This document shows, piece by piece, positions 11,744 through 25,700 of a DNA stretch of 64,000 nt. Position numbers and translations under genes: made by a program. The notes beneath the pieces are model-generated. The model searched no databases and was not told the DNA's origin. It saw only the letters and a list, made by a program, of their open reading frames with translations. Origin of the DNA: Heterobilharzia americana (taxonomy: Eukaryota; Platyhelminthes; Trematoda; Strigeidida; Schistosomatidae); contig OX104130.1 of the NCBI GenBank assembly GCA_944470555.2, positions 55,275,491-55,339,490 on the forward strand, given 5' to 3'. Within the stretch, counting starts at the first letter, position 1. Each line of letters starts with the position of its first letter.

Positions 11744-13228
11744 TTATTATTATTTATATTATTATTTGTCCCTTGGGTTCCTAGTGGAACATACGGACTC
11801 AGTAGCACGTCTCCATCTCACTCTGTTCTCTGCAAACCTTTGAACCTGGCTCCACCAAAGCCCACAAGCTCTCATTCTTACTCACACCATCTCCTCCATA
11901 TCACTCTCGCCTCCGACGCCCAACTCGTCGTCTCCCATCTGGGTTCAACTCGACGACCTCACATGGCGCGTCATGTCCCCAGTCGGCCTTCGCAGTCTAT
12001 GCCCAGTCCAATCCATCTTCACTTCCTTCTGCATACTTCTTGACTGATGCGTTCTCGGTTGGTTCGTCACCAACCAGCCAGACTTCCTTCTTCTTGCTTT
12101 TCTCATTATTCTGGCCATCTGAGCTTCAGTAACGAGCCAGCGTAGGCAGCAGCTGTTGATCAGTGTCTGTAGTTTGTTGGAAATCCCTTTCATAACGCAC
12201 CACCAAGTCTCTCAATCATTACATAGAAGCACTGACTTGACGTTGGTGTTGAAAATCCTCATCTTGTTCATGCTTCATGCTGAGTGCAGATCTACACACT
12301 GGTTTCAGACTAATGAACGCCTGTCTTGCTGTCTTCCCCATCCTGGCTGGCTTTGACGTCCTCGTCTGTGCCTGTGCCACCTGTTGTTGAAACAGAGCTT
12401 GCTGCCTAGGTAGGTGTAGGTGAAAGAGGCTACTTCCTTTAAGTTTCTCTCGTTGATGGTGATTGGAGTTTGTTGTTGTTGTTGGTTGGGTATCTTCATC
12501 ACCCATGTCTTCTCTACGTTCACTTGAAGCATGTCCCCCATCGCTGCCTCACCTCTTCTGTCAACTTGTTAGTTTCCGTCTGTAGATCTTCAAGTTTGTG
12601 TGACATTAGACACAAGTCATCGTTGGTGAGATCCAAATCTTCTAGGTTATCTTCCCACTCCAGCGTATCCCCCTCTTCTCGCTCCTCACTCTTCTTGCGT
12701 GATCCAGTTCAATCCACTACAATCAGGAATGTCATGGGTGATAGTAGACAGCCTTGTTTCACTCTTGTCTTCACTTCAAACGCATCACTCAGTTTCCCAC
12801 TGTGAATTACTTGGCATGTGGAGTCTTCATATAGTTGTCGAATGAGGCTGATAAAGGTTTGTAGTATTGAGTAGTGTTGAAGCAGTTACCTACCAAATTT
12901 CTTCGCGGTCACGCTGTCAAAGGCCTTTCCGAAGTCCATGAAGTTGAGGCAAAAATCTAATTGACTGCCATTCTATTCTCTGTTCTATGCTGATGCGAAG
13001 CGTTGCAATTTGGTCCACACATGATTTGTACTTCCTCAATCCAGCCAACCTGTTTGGGTCGTAGTTTTGAATCCAGTGCATTCTTTAGTCTCTCCACGAT
13101 GTTGCGGCTTAATATTTTGCTTGCATTGGGTGGGTAGGAACATGATTCTGCGCCAGTTCTTGCAAACACTTAGATCGCCCTTCTTCGGGAGTTTGACAAG
13201 GTAGGCCTTCTTCCATTCGCTAGGTACG
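11744..13228 (-). mobile_element. RTE-clade LINE copy B, 5'-truncated, with target-site duplication
   Basis: This minus-strand RTE insertion is flanked by a perfect 15-bp repeat. In sense order it starts inside the reverse transcriptase (a segment like KILSRNIVERLKNALDSKLR, then remnants of the palm near 12960), passes the thumb (KTWVMKIPNQQQQQ at about 12510) and C-terminal domain, and ends at the conserved terminus and an AAT-rich tail at 11744-11768. Frameshifts divide the frame, so it is inactive. Its thumb and C-terminal segments closely match fragments A2 and D. Confidence 0.9.
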
Positions 13229-13243
13229 AAAACTGTTTCAGAT
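13229..13243. repeat. target-site duplication, right copy (RTE copy B)
   Basis: A perfect 15-base match to 11729-11743. It marks the 5' truncation point of the element at 13228. Confidence 0.9.
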
Positions 13244-16200
13244 AGTTGTCAAATATGGGTCATTTGGGCAGAAAAACGTCAATGATTACACCAACAAAAA
13301 TATCAGTAAAAGATGCTTACCTGTTTCGTCATCCATGTAACCAGACTGCTACACGGCAGTCGTGTATACTTTGAGCAAGTGCAATGATGTGACCAGAGAC
13401 TCAAACACTCGATTTACAATTAGAGTTTCGCCGAGTACGAACCGTGCTTCATTTACTTCGCCCAAGGTAGCATTGTAAGTCCTCGCACAATTTGTGTGAT
13501 TCACAGCCTAGTTTAAAAAACCTGAGTCGATTTAGTGACGCTGCGATATATAAACAAATATGAGTACTAATAAACTTTTATTTATTTACCATGCCCATAG
13601 TCCAATCTAATGGAGTATCGAATACTGACCATCACAAAAATACACGGAATAACTATAATTATTTAGGCGATTTAGAGGCATATATATGCATAAGCTTATG
13701 TCCCACGTACAATTTTTCTGAGTGAAACCAACTGTTTCCCTTTCATGAGTTTTCCGCCTCTTATTGCGTAAGATGATGTGCTCAAGAGTGGGTCTTAAAA
13801 ACCGACGTTTGATACTTAGATATTTAAAGCTGTTTAGTGTTCATGTAGATTTGTGTAATGTTTGAGGTATTAATTTCTGAGAGACAACATTCAGATCTAC
13901 CTCTTGGTAAACCTATACTTTCTTCATTAACCACTGGTATGCATCAGGTATCACTTTTCGAGACAGATTTATTTATTACTACTTTAATAGAACATTACTT
14001 CCCCACATCATTCAACACGCTAAAACAATTCTGTCATAAGTGAATGGACATCTACCTGCGTATATTTCTTGTGCACTAATACAATTGGGTTATAGTTTAC
14101 CTTATAAAGTATTAAGGATCCTTTCATTTCTAAACTACTAAAGACGCTACAATAAGTGCCAGGTGCTAGAAGTGGAACTCAGTAAAAACATCAGCCTGAA
14201 TGTAAGGATTTGCATCTGATGATTTTCAAACTGAGGAAAAAAGTGACCGATGGATTCACCTACTGACCACTGTTAGACTAGAAAAAAGTAGCTACTGTTA
14301 AGATATTCTTTCGATGAGATCATCTATGAAAAGGATTGTGCTGCTTTAGTCAGTAAGTGCTAAATACGAAATCAAGTTAAAAATATGAAATAATAACAGC
14401 TTCTTCAGAGAAAAAGCTGCGCCAATAAAACTATCTGTCATAAATTAGCCAGGTGAAATTCATTTAATCAACTACCATTCTGTCCTGTCAGACTTATCAT
14501 AGTGACATCTAAAAGGTGTGTTGTCAGTACCATCGACGTATCATGTGCTGCACGCACCAGTGGCCAGTAATTCACTTCACATTTGTACGAACATTCAGAA
14601 AAGAACAGTGTGGGTGGAAAGAGAATGATAAACAGTTGACACTTTTTTTCCATTCAGAGCCTCAGTATCACATACAGTAAGAATAAGATAATTTATTTGA
14701 TTAACAGCTTTACTTTGCAAAACCAACTGAATGACGGTCAAACCATTGTAACACATTTTAAATATGAATACCACTACAAAACTGTCGTAGCTGACAAGCT
14801 ATTGCAAAGAGTTATAGACTGGAATCTTGAACATGACTGATTTATTAGCTTATTTCCCGAAAAATTTCAACGCTCAATATTTGTAACATTTCATTCCTAA
14901 GTTGTCTTATATCACGAATGAACAGTGATTATTTGCATATCAAGGTTAAAGATAATGTTATATTCCATAGTATGAGAGTAAGCGCACATCAGTTTTATAT
15001 TACCCCCCAGTAATGACTTGCTTATTAAAGTGAATTTTATTGATAAAAATGGAAAACAATTAGATCTCATTTGCAACATTTAACCTTTCCGTTGAACATT
15101 GATCGGCCGAGTTGTTGAGAAATCACACTGGATCTTGGTCATTATTTTTAATTGAAAGTTATTGGAAATTGTGCTGACTTACTGTCAGCGCTATCATAAA
15201 AGCTTGTCAAGTTAACAATTACACGAAAGATAATCGAATGACATGTTGAATTGCCTGTGGTCTAAGAAAAGTTGGTCTTTCCATGACGTGTCTGCCCTTA
15301 CTTGTGGTTGTTAACTCTGTATACTGAATAAAGTTTATATGAACGTTTATATTCTGATATGGGTTTCTTTCTGTTAGTCAGAAAGCAGAACCAAAAGAGC
15401 GTAGTCTTCGTAACACGAACTGAACGAGTTGAAGAAGCTTGAATACACAAGTTGAACCTCATCTTCTTCATCGATTTTAATAGCATTTCGTAAAATTAGT
15501 GTGAGAAACTACCATATTCCAGAGCTTTTAGCTGTTAGAGAAGTAGGGGGAGACATTGTTAAAAAGAATATTGCTTACTCCAGTTTGAAAATACGCATGC
15601 ATGAGTGTAGTATATGGTTGTAAAAATCTGTGAATAATTGAGTATATCTTTACACTGTATAGTACTGTATTTTCTCAACAGATTCAAATTATTAGCCTAT
15701 GAGCGAAAATAAATAAGTTTATAAGCATAGAACTGAGTTTCCATTAACATGTGGTGAAGTTAGTGTATTCTGCTACTCTGGGAAAGATTTTGACTGAAGT
15801 TCCTGATCCTGTGCAATTTGATATTGATCTACGGATGTTAACACGTTCTGATCTATTCTACTGCAATCGACTGAAGAAACTATGCTAGGAATACGATCAT
15901 TTCTAACTTCCACATTTTTCAAACTTCAAGATAAAATATATCAATAAACAGGATTAACGAAGGGATCTCCAGAATTTTTCATCGTAGCAGACACTTCCTA
16001 TACTGAAATCAGAACACATCCAATTTTTTCCACACGATGACTCAATAGTAGATGCGAATCAATTCACTTATGAACTAGAAAATGAAGATGGAGAGTTAAC
16101 TATGTTAAGTTGCAAAGTAAAGAGGAGAGATGGAAATTTACCTAGCATTCGAATAGATGTCTTATTTTTTCCTCTCATCCTGTCTGTCAGAGTAGGGCTA

Positions 16201-18950
16201 GGTTAAATGTCTAGGTAAGCGAGCTAGGAGTTCAAACAGTTAGTTGGGAAATCTAAGTAAGGAACTGAAACACATTGAAGCAACACAACCAATTATTAAT
16301 TGGCCTTCGGAATTCACAGAAAAGCTTATCAGGAAATATGAGAAAAGGAGTAATAACACAAGCGGTAATTTCAGCATTTCCACTTAGTCCCCTATTGTAT
16401 CCCGTCTCGTCATCCGATGAATATGAAAACAAGAATTTCAAAGAATGCTTTGCTCGAACTAATTTCCTCATGGATATCATCAGGACGCTACTCATCCATT
16501 ACAGACTGCGATGTTCAAAAATCCAAACATGTTTAGTCGCACCATCTCCATATTCTAGCATCTCCTGAGGCCTGCTTGTGAGCAAGCAAAGCGATGTTGT
16601 TCTGCTCTTCAACGAAATCTACCTACCATCTCAATTACCTGCTCTAAGAAACTTCTAATAACTCACTTTTCTTTGTAACTTTAACTAACTATTCATAATT
16701 CTAAGTCGGTCTTCATAGGATGCCATCTTACCAGTTACCGTAGATGAATCTCAAATCTGTTTTGCCAGCCACAGCTTCTTTCGAAGAATCCTGGTCGGTA
16801 TACATATCACACCTCCTTCTCATCGTTATTAGAAGTAGTTGGCGTCAGCCTTCGTGTAGTACTCAGATGGGATGAATTCGGAGAAATTCACTGTCTTGCT
16901 ATGTTATGTTATCGTATGTCGTATTATTAATTAGATCATTCATTGAAGCCTGAAACCTTACTAATAATCCAACAAACACCGAGCTCCCCAGAACTGTCAC
17001 TCTCTTAGTCATTACCATACCTATATATTTGAGATTAGTTAACACATACATCTGATGAACAACCTTTCATTGTTTCACAGCTTATTCACTTTATCGAGGA
17101 TTCAAACGACAAAGGGTGAGATTGTCGTTCACCAAGTCAGACTTATACTAGAAACACACTGAACACTAACTGGAAATTATTTATGTGACAGAACTTGAAG
17201 CTCAGATGGACAGCTATGCAGAAAGATTTAAAGCTACAACTCTGAGACAATTACTTAGACATGATATATAAGATTTAAACAGCATGTATATTCGATGGGC
17301 CTCAGACATCAGAAATTATATTCATAAACAGATTGTAGGCTTGCTAATTAACCGAAGTATGTGGACAGTCAATAGTGTCATTTTCAATCCATGAATTGTT
17401 ATTGAGGCTTTTACGTACCTCGTTATTCCGAATATTCTTTATACAACTCATCTTGTCTAATACAGCTACTTCTTTCATAATAAACCGACATTCACTGTCA
17501 TCTTATATGACAAGCTAATTATCTTTTGGACATTTACCTCCCTTTATCAATTTCATCAAGAAATATTACGAGTAATATGTCTGAATTGGGCAATGTATTT
17601 GTGCAACATACTTCGAACAATCTCATTGTCTTAGATGTTTCTATGAAGCATAGTAAAATTTTTGTCTTCTTCCAAACTTTCAATAGTCTACTACTTTACT
17701 TCTGTATATAGTTGTTATTTTCATTTCACTTTTCAAATCACTGCTTACCAAGTTGTAACTGCTTTGAAATAACTGAAGGTTTGGTTTAGATTTCATGTGA
17801 GTGATTTCCGCTTAGCGGCTCGGTCATCACCATTACATTAAATCGCCATCGAACTTCACTTAAACCTGTCCAAATGAAGTTATCAGTGCTGCAATTATTG
17901 TGATAACCAATCCTCATCGTCCATTGATTATTTTCGGATTCATATTCTAGGCTATGAACACAAAGCTTGATTCCACTTAGCTAACATAGATCACTATCCA
18001 ACTGAAATTTATCTTTTCTTATAAACTAAGTAGGAATATCCATCACCACTAGAAGAAAACATCGAACTATTTTAATTTCCTGGAATCTTCATGTACTTCT
18101 CAGTTTATACGAGTTCCTAAATTTAACTGAACACGCTGGTATGTCATATGTAAAGTGAGATCGAAGCTTCACAGGTGGGGATGCAAACCTAGGGAATAAA
18201 ACGAATCTCTCTCATTCTGTAAATGCCGTTCAGACTATGTAACAGTCTAAAGACTAGCTATTTTGTATACGTATTCACTTAGATAATTGCCAGGAACAAA
18301 TGTCGCTAGAAACGCCAAAATCGGTCATACAATTTAAAACCATCGAAAACGAACACGGGGGATAGAAGCACACAGCTAGCATAATAATTAGTTAGACAAA
18401 TCAACGTGGAAACTTACACAGAAGTGTATGGGTCCAAATTATCACACTTTACAACAGCATCCAAACAAGATAATGGAAAAAGACCGACATTACGGTACAC
18501 AAAACTGCATCAGCGTAGACAGAATAAACAGACGAAGGTGACCGAGATGCTCAAGACTCTGAAGATGTCAAAGATGGAATACATCTACGTCACTGTGGTC
18601 GATTTTTAGCTATATGACTGAGAGTCTACAACTATTGCTTCCCCTTTTCTTGAGAACTCTAGACGAGTAGGTAGGTGGGTTGCTCCTGCCTACACAGTTC
18701 AGACCAAAAGTTAAACACTTCACCGACTGGTATCATGTATTATTCTGACCACACTCAGCATTCTTCCAACGCAGTCCTACCTTCGACTAACACTCTGCGT
18801 TGCTTTGTATATGAGGTGACATCCCGTCACCAGCCAAACAAAGCAAATCAAATGGTCAAGGCGTTCATCAACTTCACTTCTCACCCCTATGTCAAAAGTT
18901 GGTGCACACCGTTCGTGAAGCGTCAGTCAAGCAAAGCGTATACTGAATCC

Positions 18951-18954
<4 letters not shown>
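13244..18954. other. gene-free stretch
   Basis: AT-rich, stop-dense DNA with no protein motif I can recognise. Open frames of 60-100 codons at 13858-14043, 16275-16568 and 18675-19025 lack recognisable domains, and the last simply reads through the AT microsatellite. Old unidentifiable repeats are likely but I cannot name them. Confidence 0.5.

Positions 18955-19011
<57 letters not shown>
18955..19011. repeat. (AT)n microsatellite
   Basis: About 28 uninterrupted TA units. Immediately right of it is a short perfect hairpin (ATGCTGA, six-base loop, TCAGCAT). It lies just downstream of the 3' end of the minus-strand RING gene. Confidence 0.95.
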
Positions 19012-19013
<2 letters not shown>

Positions 19014-19195
19014 GCTTCGCACTGATGCTGAGAATTGTCAGCATATTTTAATTTTTAGAAAATGAATTAATGGAAGATGTGCTTAGAATACATTTTAAGG
19101 GAAAATTACGTTGACGTGGGAAGACTTTCCCAAGTAAATCAGTTTGGGGTTGTCACATGAGTATTTCGATAACTACGTCCTTCATTTACATAGAA

Positions 19196-19201
19196 TTTAT
19201 T
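19196..19201 (-). promoter_or_regulatory. candidate polyadenylation signal (AATAAA)
   Basis: AATAAA on the minus strand, about 135 bases downstream of the stop codon of the RING gene's last exon. Spacing and sequence fit a 3' end signal; no cleavage site can be seen directly. Confidence 0.5.
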
Positions 19202-19336
19202 GATGGAAGGCTTGAAGTGTTACGTCCGGCTCTCTTGTTCTGCGATGGTTCTTTTTAGTAGTACTGCGAGTGCAGGGTGAGGTATTTCTGCTTTCTAAAA
19301 ATTTGCACAATAATTCCCGTCTTTTTTCATCTCCTT

Positions 19337-19744
19337 TCATATACATTCTATATATGAGACTAGGTATTGGAGTAGCAGGAGTTCTACCTCATTATCATCC
19401 GTATGTCCAGGTGTTTGCTCCCCGTTTTCTTCATTAAGTCTCCTACTAGCATCATCCTCTTGAATACCAATTTCTTGACTACTCGAACCAGCAATTTCAC
19501 TACTTGTTTCAGTGTCTGTTTCTGTTCTAGCCATAGAACTATATGTTCGATCTGCGACACGACGTTTATATAACAGCTCAGGATTTTGAAGATTGCTGTT
19601 TCCCTCTTTTAAAGAAGATATTGCATGATTACGCAAAACTGGAGGCATTTCATTTGGATTCAAAGAACATGATTTTTTATGACTGGGTAGCAAACATAAA
19701 CGACCGATAAACCCACATCCAAGAGCACGAAATGGACATGCAAC
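19337..19744 (-). CDS. RING gene exon 4 (TRAF-type finger and acidic tail, stop codon)
   Basis: Acceptor CTATTTTCAG| at 19745. It encodes VACPFRALGCGFIG and an SHKKSC motif, forming one C-x6-C-x11-H-x3-C finger, then about 105 residues rich in Glu, Asp, Ser and Thr (for example TETDTETSSE), ending SYIECI and TGA. A poly(A) signal follows at 19201-19196, so this is the probable last exon. Confidence 0.85.
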   Translation of the reverse strand, partial: VACPFRALGCGFIGRLCLLPSHKKSCSLNPNEMPPVLRNHAISSLKEGNSNLQNPELLYKRRVADRTYSSMARTETDTETSSEIAGSSSQEIGIQEDDASRRLNEENGEQTPGHTDDNEVELLLLQYLVSYIECI

Positions 19745-22700
19745 CTGAAAATAGTAATTAAATCTTACTGTTAAAGCGAATTACTGAAAAGTAGTGAGAC
19801 GATTTACAGAGTTTAAATTCAAGATTTCAGTAAACAAACGGTTCGAGAAACCCACTTACTTCATCAATCTCTGTCAACACATGAGACAAAATTCATTATA
19901 CACCAAATATAGAACACACTTAAAGAACACGTGACTAGCATGAATGGGATTTAATAGAAAGATGGAACAATACACCTGATTCCACAACAAAAGTTTGAAT
20001 TTAACTAATGATTAATTAATCTCTAATGATTTTTAAAAAAATAAACATGTCAAGTTCGTTTATGAGTACTACTCTGAAATCAGTTAGTCTCCATAAACCT
20101 CCAAATTGAATTACTATTTAGTGATCACTAGTCAATATTAGAGACAGATTTCCTGAAGTCCTAATGAGAAGTTGTGACCTGATCAGTGGGGTCAACCAAT
20201 CCGAGAGTTAGGGTGAATACTCGCCAACAGCATCAAGTGATGGTCGCCCTATACCGGAAAATGACAAGTAAGAAAATGTGGGCCATTAGATTCCTACTCA
20301 GTGGCTGAATAGTAACGCTCTCACTTCGAGGCTAAAGGGCCCTGGGTTGGTTTCCTCGCAACGTCATGAGTGCACACTGCTGAGCCCCATGTCAGAGATG
20401 CCACAGCCGTCCGGTGCTCTCACGTTCTCAATGCTTCTTGAGATGCCATCAGTTAGTGATGAAGACCACCTTGGAACCAATATATTACTATAAAACTCCA
20501 AAGCGATAACAACCAAAACTCTGACATCTCAAGTGATGGACGTGTGCAGTCTGTGAAACATGCATAAAGTACCCTAGTGCAGGTATTCAATCAACCTAAC
20601 CCAGGTAATGTGGTAAATCTACGACATTCACTTTGGGCTTCAGCGGATACGATGGCCAGTATTCATGACTTTAAAAACGCAGGTACAGCTTTGAACACAG
20701 GTAGGAAGTGCACTGCTTGACTGCATCCCAGTTGATAGTCACCTAAATGGTAGAGTGAGGACTAAAAAATAGTCAAACTTAACGTCGTCTCTTTGTGATC
20801 TCTGCTTACGCACCCAGACTCCAGTTCGGATGAAGTGAAGGATGAGTCCTACCCCAAACTGTCTAGCCTCCTTTCGAAAGCCAAAGGTCTAGACGTGATC
20901 GTAGCAGGTGACATAAGTAGGTAAGCACTTTAGGAAACTCTGTCGAACGAACAGATAACAGCGATTGCCTGCTACAAGTGTGATTAGACAATCATCTATT
21001 TCTGACCACAACGGATCTGAGATATAAACATGCATTGTCTGACGTGGCGTACACTGACCTTAAATCAACAGTGTACACAGATATATCATACTGTTATCAG
21101 TTATCGTTGGAGGGCGGGTGGACAATAGTCACTTCATATGAAGTACGCTCTCGAACAGCGATCACGCGTTGGTTTGAATACGTTTTTATTTCTATATAAA
21201 TGGTCGCAGGGATACTACAGCAGCGAGACCACTGAGATTGCTGCTAAATGATGAGAATACTAAGGAAGCTTTAAACGAAAAACTGGAAATACCGAACATT
21301 ACCTTTCTGGGAGACGCGTAGTGCTATCAAGAATCTCCGGTGAAAACGGCATCGAAGACCGTACCTGACTCTCAGAAATGGTCAGCGGACTTCAACATCT
21401 TCTTAATCAATAGATGCACGCGACTACATCCCTGTAGGCTCCAAGCACAATGAGGAGTGACTGCAACTCAAACATGGACTAACAAGCAGTCTATGTGATG
21501 ACCGCAAACAGTGGTGGATAGCGAAAGGCAAAAAGATGGTAAGGGCAGTGCAACAGTAGACAGCTATTTAGACTTAGTAGGGAAACGGGAAAAAAGGTCC
21601 GTGGTTAGTGGGGCAATAGAAAAGGATGGGCCTGTGATTCACTCACACAGCAGACGACTGGAACTATGGGCAGAACATCTTAAATGGCTTCTAGCGATTG
21701 CCCGCTATCCAGTCGGAGCCTGAATGGAACATCAAAACGTTACCCCCAACACTTGCAGAAATCGAGAAGACTGGAGGTACCTTGAAATGAGGAAGGCCAT
21801 AAGGGTCAAACCAACTAGTACAGGATGTAATCAAGGACGGTGGCAGAAGATTACTGGTGAAATTATATGGATATTAGGGCGAAGTCGTAGTGCTGCCAGA
21901 TGGATAGCGTATGACAGCAGCGAAGTGTTTCCCTTGAATGACCCGTAGTGCCATACTGATGCTGCCTTCTCTTTGAGAAGAGGGGGCTAGAAAAGGTCAG
22001 TCCCCGAAATAGCACATTTCTCCCTGGCCTATAGTCTACCGGTGCCGGTGGTATCGGTTTTCTCCATCCAGCACTAGAACAATCAAGCCTCAAAACAACA
22101 TACCGCAAAAGGCTTCGTGTGTGATAGGCTTCAAGCATATGTCCAGTGGGCTCTACGGTTACACAAATATTTTTCTTCTTCAGGTACCTTACGAAGAAAT
22201 AGCGTTTTACGATGTGGGGGAGCTGGGAAGTGTCAACCGCACGCACGCTTTCAGTGGTACACAAGACCCAAACAAACACAACCTATCCTCCTCAGTTGTT
22301 TCCTTTCTTGCCTTCACCTTCTGATACTAATATTAAGCCCCTTACTTCTTCCTCTGCCTCTCATTCTGCGTTCATTACCAATGATCAAAGCCATCGAAAC
22401 TTCATTCCTAATCTCCTAAGACCCCGCCATCGGTTTCATGTAAGCGCCTTCGACGTCCAAACTCTATACGAAATCGTACATTAAGCATCACTCACTAGAA
22501 CTCTGGAATCTGTAGCCTTGGATGTGTGCTGTCTGTGAGACGCATGCAGGACCCAAGTATCCTTATTAAATTGACCTCACATTAGCAGTGTAGTGAATCC
22601 TTAGAATTCACCTCACGACTATCTGAAGGCCCGATGGCCAGCTCTCATGCACCCGCTGGTGTAGTATAGCATTGAGCTGTAGGGCATAGAGTGCGCTTGT

Positions 22701-25700
22701 CGACTGGATATCAGTAAAGAGTCATCTACGTGCCACTTAACTGAATGGATCTGAAAAAACTAGGAAGGAATATGAGGCCAAATGATGCCTATTCGTAATC
22801 GCGTACACATCTACCAGCTGTAGTTTGGATGATAAAACAGATGAATTCAATGTAAAGCTGTCAATTTTGATACGGAAAGCAAAACGCACAGATACAGTCA
22901 TAATGGCAGGTGACTTTAACGCTCAAGTAGGGAAACTGAGCTAATCGGAAAGGGATCCTGGGGGTATTTACGGAATCCCATGTAAACGAACCGATAACAC
23001 TGATCGTCCATTACAATTTTGTTCCGACAACTACTTGTTTCTGGTGAGCACTAAGTTTAAGCGTAAGGAGAGACAGTGCCTCACATGGCTTTCGCCAACA
23101 TGAAATCAACGATGGATAGATCACACTGCTATAAGCCATCATTGAAGAGGATCGATCGAGGAGTGCCACTCTTTCTAGAATGCTAGTTTGAACTCCGATC
23201 ATGGATTAGTGCGGCTCGTGAATCTCTGCCCTCTATTGGTCACAGGAAAGGCCGTTTATGCTCGATTGAAAAATGAGAGCATGAAATATGTATTTAAGGA
23301 GATAGCAAAGTATTTATCTGAACTTGACAGCAATGCTCATCCAGAAGAAACCTGGTGATATATATTAGGTCTGCTGTAGAGACAGCAGTAAAGACAGTTG
23401 GTAACCTGCACCAGGTCAGTAAACGTCATTGGATTTACACAACGTCACCAAAACTGATAGATGTGAGAGGAGTGATTCCGTCTGTCTCTGACCACAGTGA
23501 AGAGCGAAAGCAACATAAAGACAAATTGACTACGTCTTCGCAATGATTGTGGTGGATGGTGAAGATGAAAGACATGGAGAAGGTATCACAGTTGGATAAC
23601 ACTTAACAACTATTTAAGCTTACTGAAGATGCTGGCTGGGAAAAAAGATGGTTATTGAAAGCATTACCGGAAACGATAGAACGCTGATAACCTCCTAGGA
23701 CAGGCGAATAGAACGTAGAGCAGTAGACTTTGAAGCACAGTTCAACTGGCCCCCAGTAACACTTCAGTTGCTTAACATTCAGTCTGAACCTAAATTGGGC
23801 GTAGAATGTGAATGGAATACAGTGTAAGCATATCACATTGATCAACGCTCCCTACTCGAACTCACGCAGCTGTGTAATGACTTATGGAGAGTTATCATCA
23901 GAAATGATGACCTAGGTACCTATCACTTAATAAGGATTGATCCACTTTCCTACCTGGAAGTCATCTGAACGCCTGGAGTATGCAGACGATTTGTTTTGCT
24001 AGGTGAAGACGCTGGCAAAATACAAACTTTTCTGAACGCATTGAGCAGAAATTTGAGTACGTTTGGCATGCGTTCTGCTCCTGAGTAATGTAAGAAGATC
24101 CTAGTCTGAAACTAATTCCAATTTAATGATAAGGAGTGAAGTGGTTGAATGCATCGACTACTTCATTTATTTGGGGAGTTGCATCAACCCGAACCGGCTG
24201 GTTGCCGACAAAATCTCAGCTCGGATACAAAAGGCTCGTTTGGCATTTGCCAATTTGCGTCATCAATGGTGCTGACCGGTGGCATATTCGACTATCTATC
24301 AAAGGACGGGTAAGCTGCGCTGTAGTGCGTTCTGTCCTGCTATATGGCTGACATGGCAATTGAAAGTTAAAGACATGAAGCGGTCACAAGGTTCCGATCA
24401 TATATGTCTTTCTAGCATTGCTCGCGATTGGTGAAATCACCATGTGAGTAGTGCTGACATCAGGCGAAGGGTACTAGGCAAGATGATTGGTGAGGCTGTG
24501 AACCTTCATCGGCTGAGGTGACTAGGATGTGTTACGTAAGCCAAAACACCACCTACCTCGACGTATCATGCTAGGAGGATTCAGGGTAGCCACATCAAAA
24601 TATGGTACCAGTGCATGAAGTCCCAGACTGTTGGTATGAGGTGTATGGGCAGACGCAGACAACCTGACTGGGGTTTCCAAGACGACAGGAATCAGTGGTT
24701 GAGAATGCTCAGTGATGGCTGGAAATCGGTCAAAATGAGGTAGATGTATTCACTCTTGGATGCCTTAGAAAGCTTGAATATTAGTACTTGCCGTTTATTC
24801 TGTCACAAAACTTTGTCTACCTTGATATCAGTCTTTTTATATCCACCTGTTCTATTGTGTACTGCTGTGAATTGTGGCAACTTGAGCCGATGCACCGGCG
24901 TGCGACGTTCTACGTTGGTTCTATGTGTCTGTCTAATTCGTTTGCTTATAAATCAGTTAGTCTAATTAGTAATGCTCGGTCAAAAACATTGAATACTCCC
25001 TGTTACAGTTAGTTAGGATCCGTTCTTTATAACGTTTCAGGTGGGTTACCAACAACTGGACCTTGACGGGAGACAAACGTCCAACAATACTATCTCATTC
25101 AGTTTGTGAATGAATAGTAGACATCTGTAGATCATTTAGACTGTCAATTGAATTCTCTACCCTGTATACTGATAGTGAATCACTAGCCCTTTCTTCTAGA
25201 AAATGTTTTTATTTCATAGAAATTCAATTGGAAATGCAGGAGAATGAAACTCGTCGAATCAGTTTTCAAAATTCGGAACTTTAGTATGATGCCAAATCTG
25301 GCTCAATAACTTTATTGCTTGAATGGCCAATCCACAATATCAATGAACCAAAAAATGTGAGAATTTTTGTTTCGATCATCAACACTGACGCGATATTGAG
25401 TGCGTTCAGTCCCTTCCTATCTTCTCATGTCCTAACTTGGTGGTGGTCACGTTGAATATCGGATTGATTTCTTGTTTATTAAGGTGTATCTAGCAGTTAC
25501 TTACAATTTATTTCCCACTTTTGTTACTTGAAAATGAACGCCAAACATGAAAAATAAACCTGTTCTACTATTTTAGAAAATAAACAGATTTTGATACTGT
25601 CTTCCAGTTTAGAGTAATTGCAGTTAGTATGTAGACAGAAACAACATATAGATGACATTTAACTGAACGGCGTACAGGAGATTCAAAATGGATGCGGTTG

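Noticed and set aside
16253..16568. Overlapping 80- and 97-codon frames on opposite strands.
   Set aside because: No recognisable domain, splice context or repeat relationship; open length is within what chance gives in 64 kb.
18675..19025. 116-codon open frame on the plus strand.
   Set aside because: Its C-terminal third is only the AT microsatellite read as alternating Ile-Tyr, and the rest has no domain.
21863..22279. 138-codon minus-strand frame, matched by a 116-codon frame at 32504-32854.
   Set aside because: Both are antisense shadows of the 326-bp repeated 5' segment of the LINE; there are no protein motifs.
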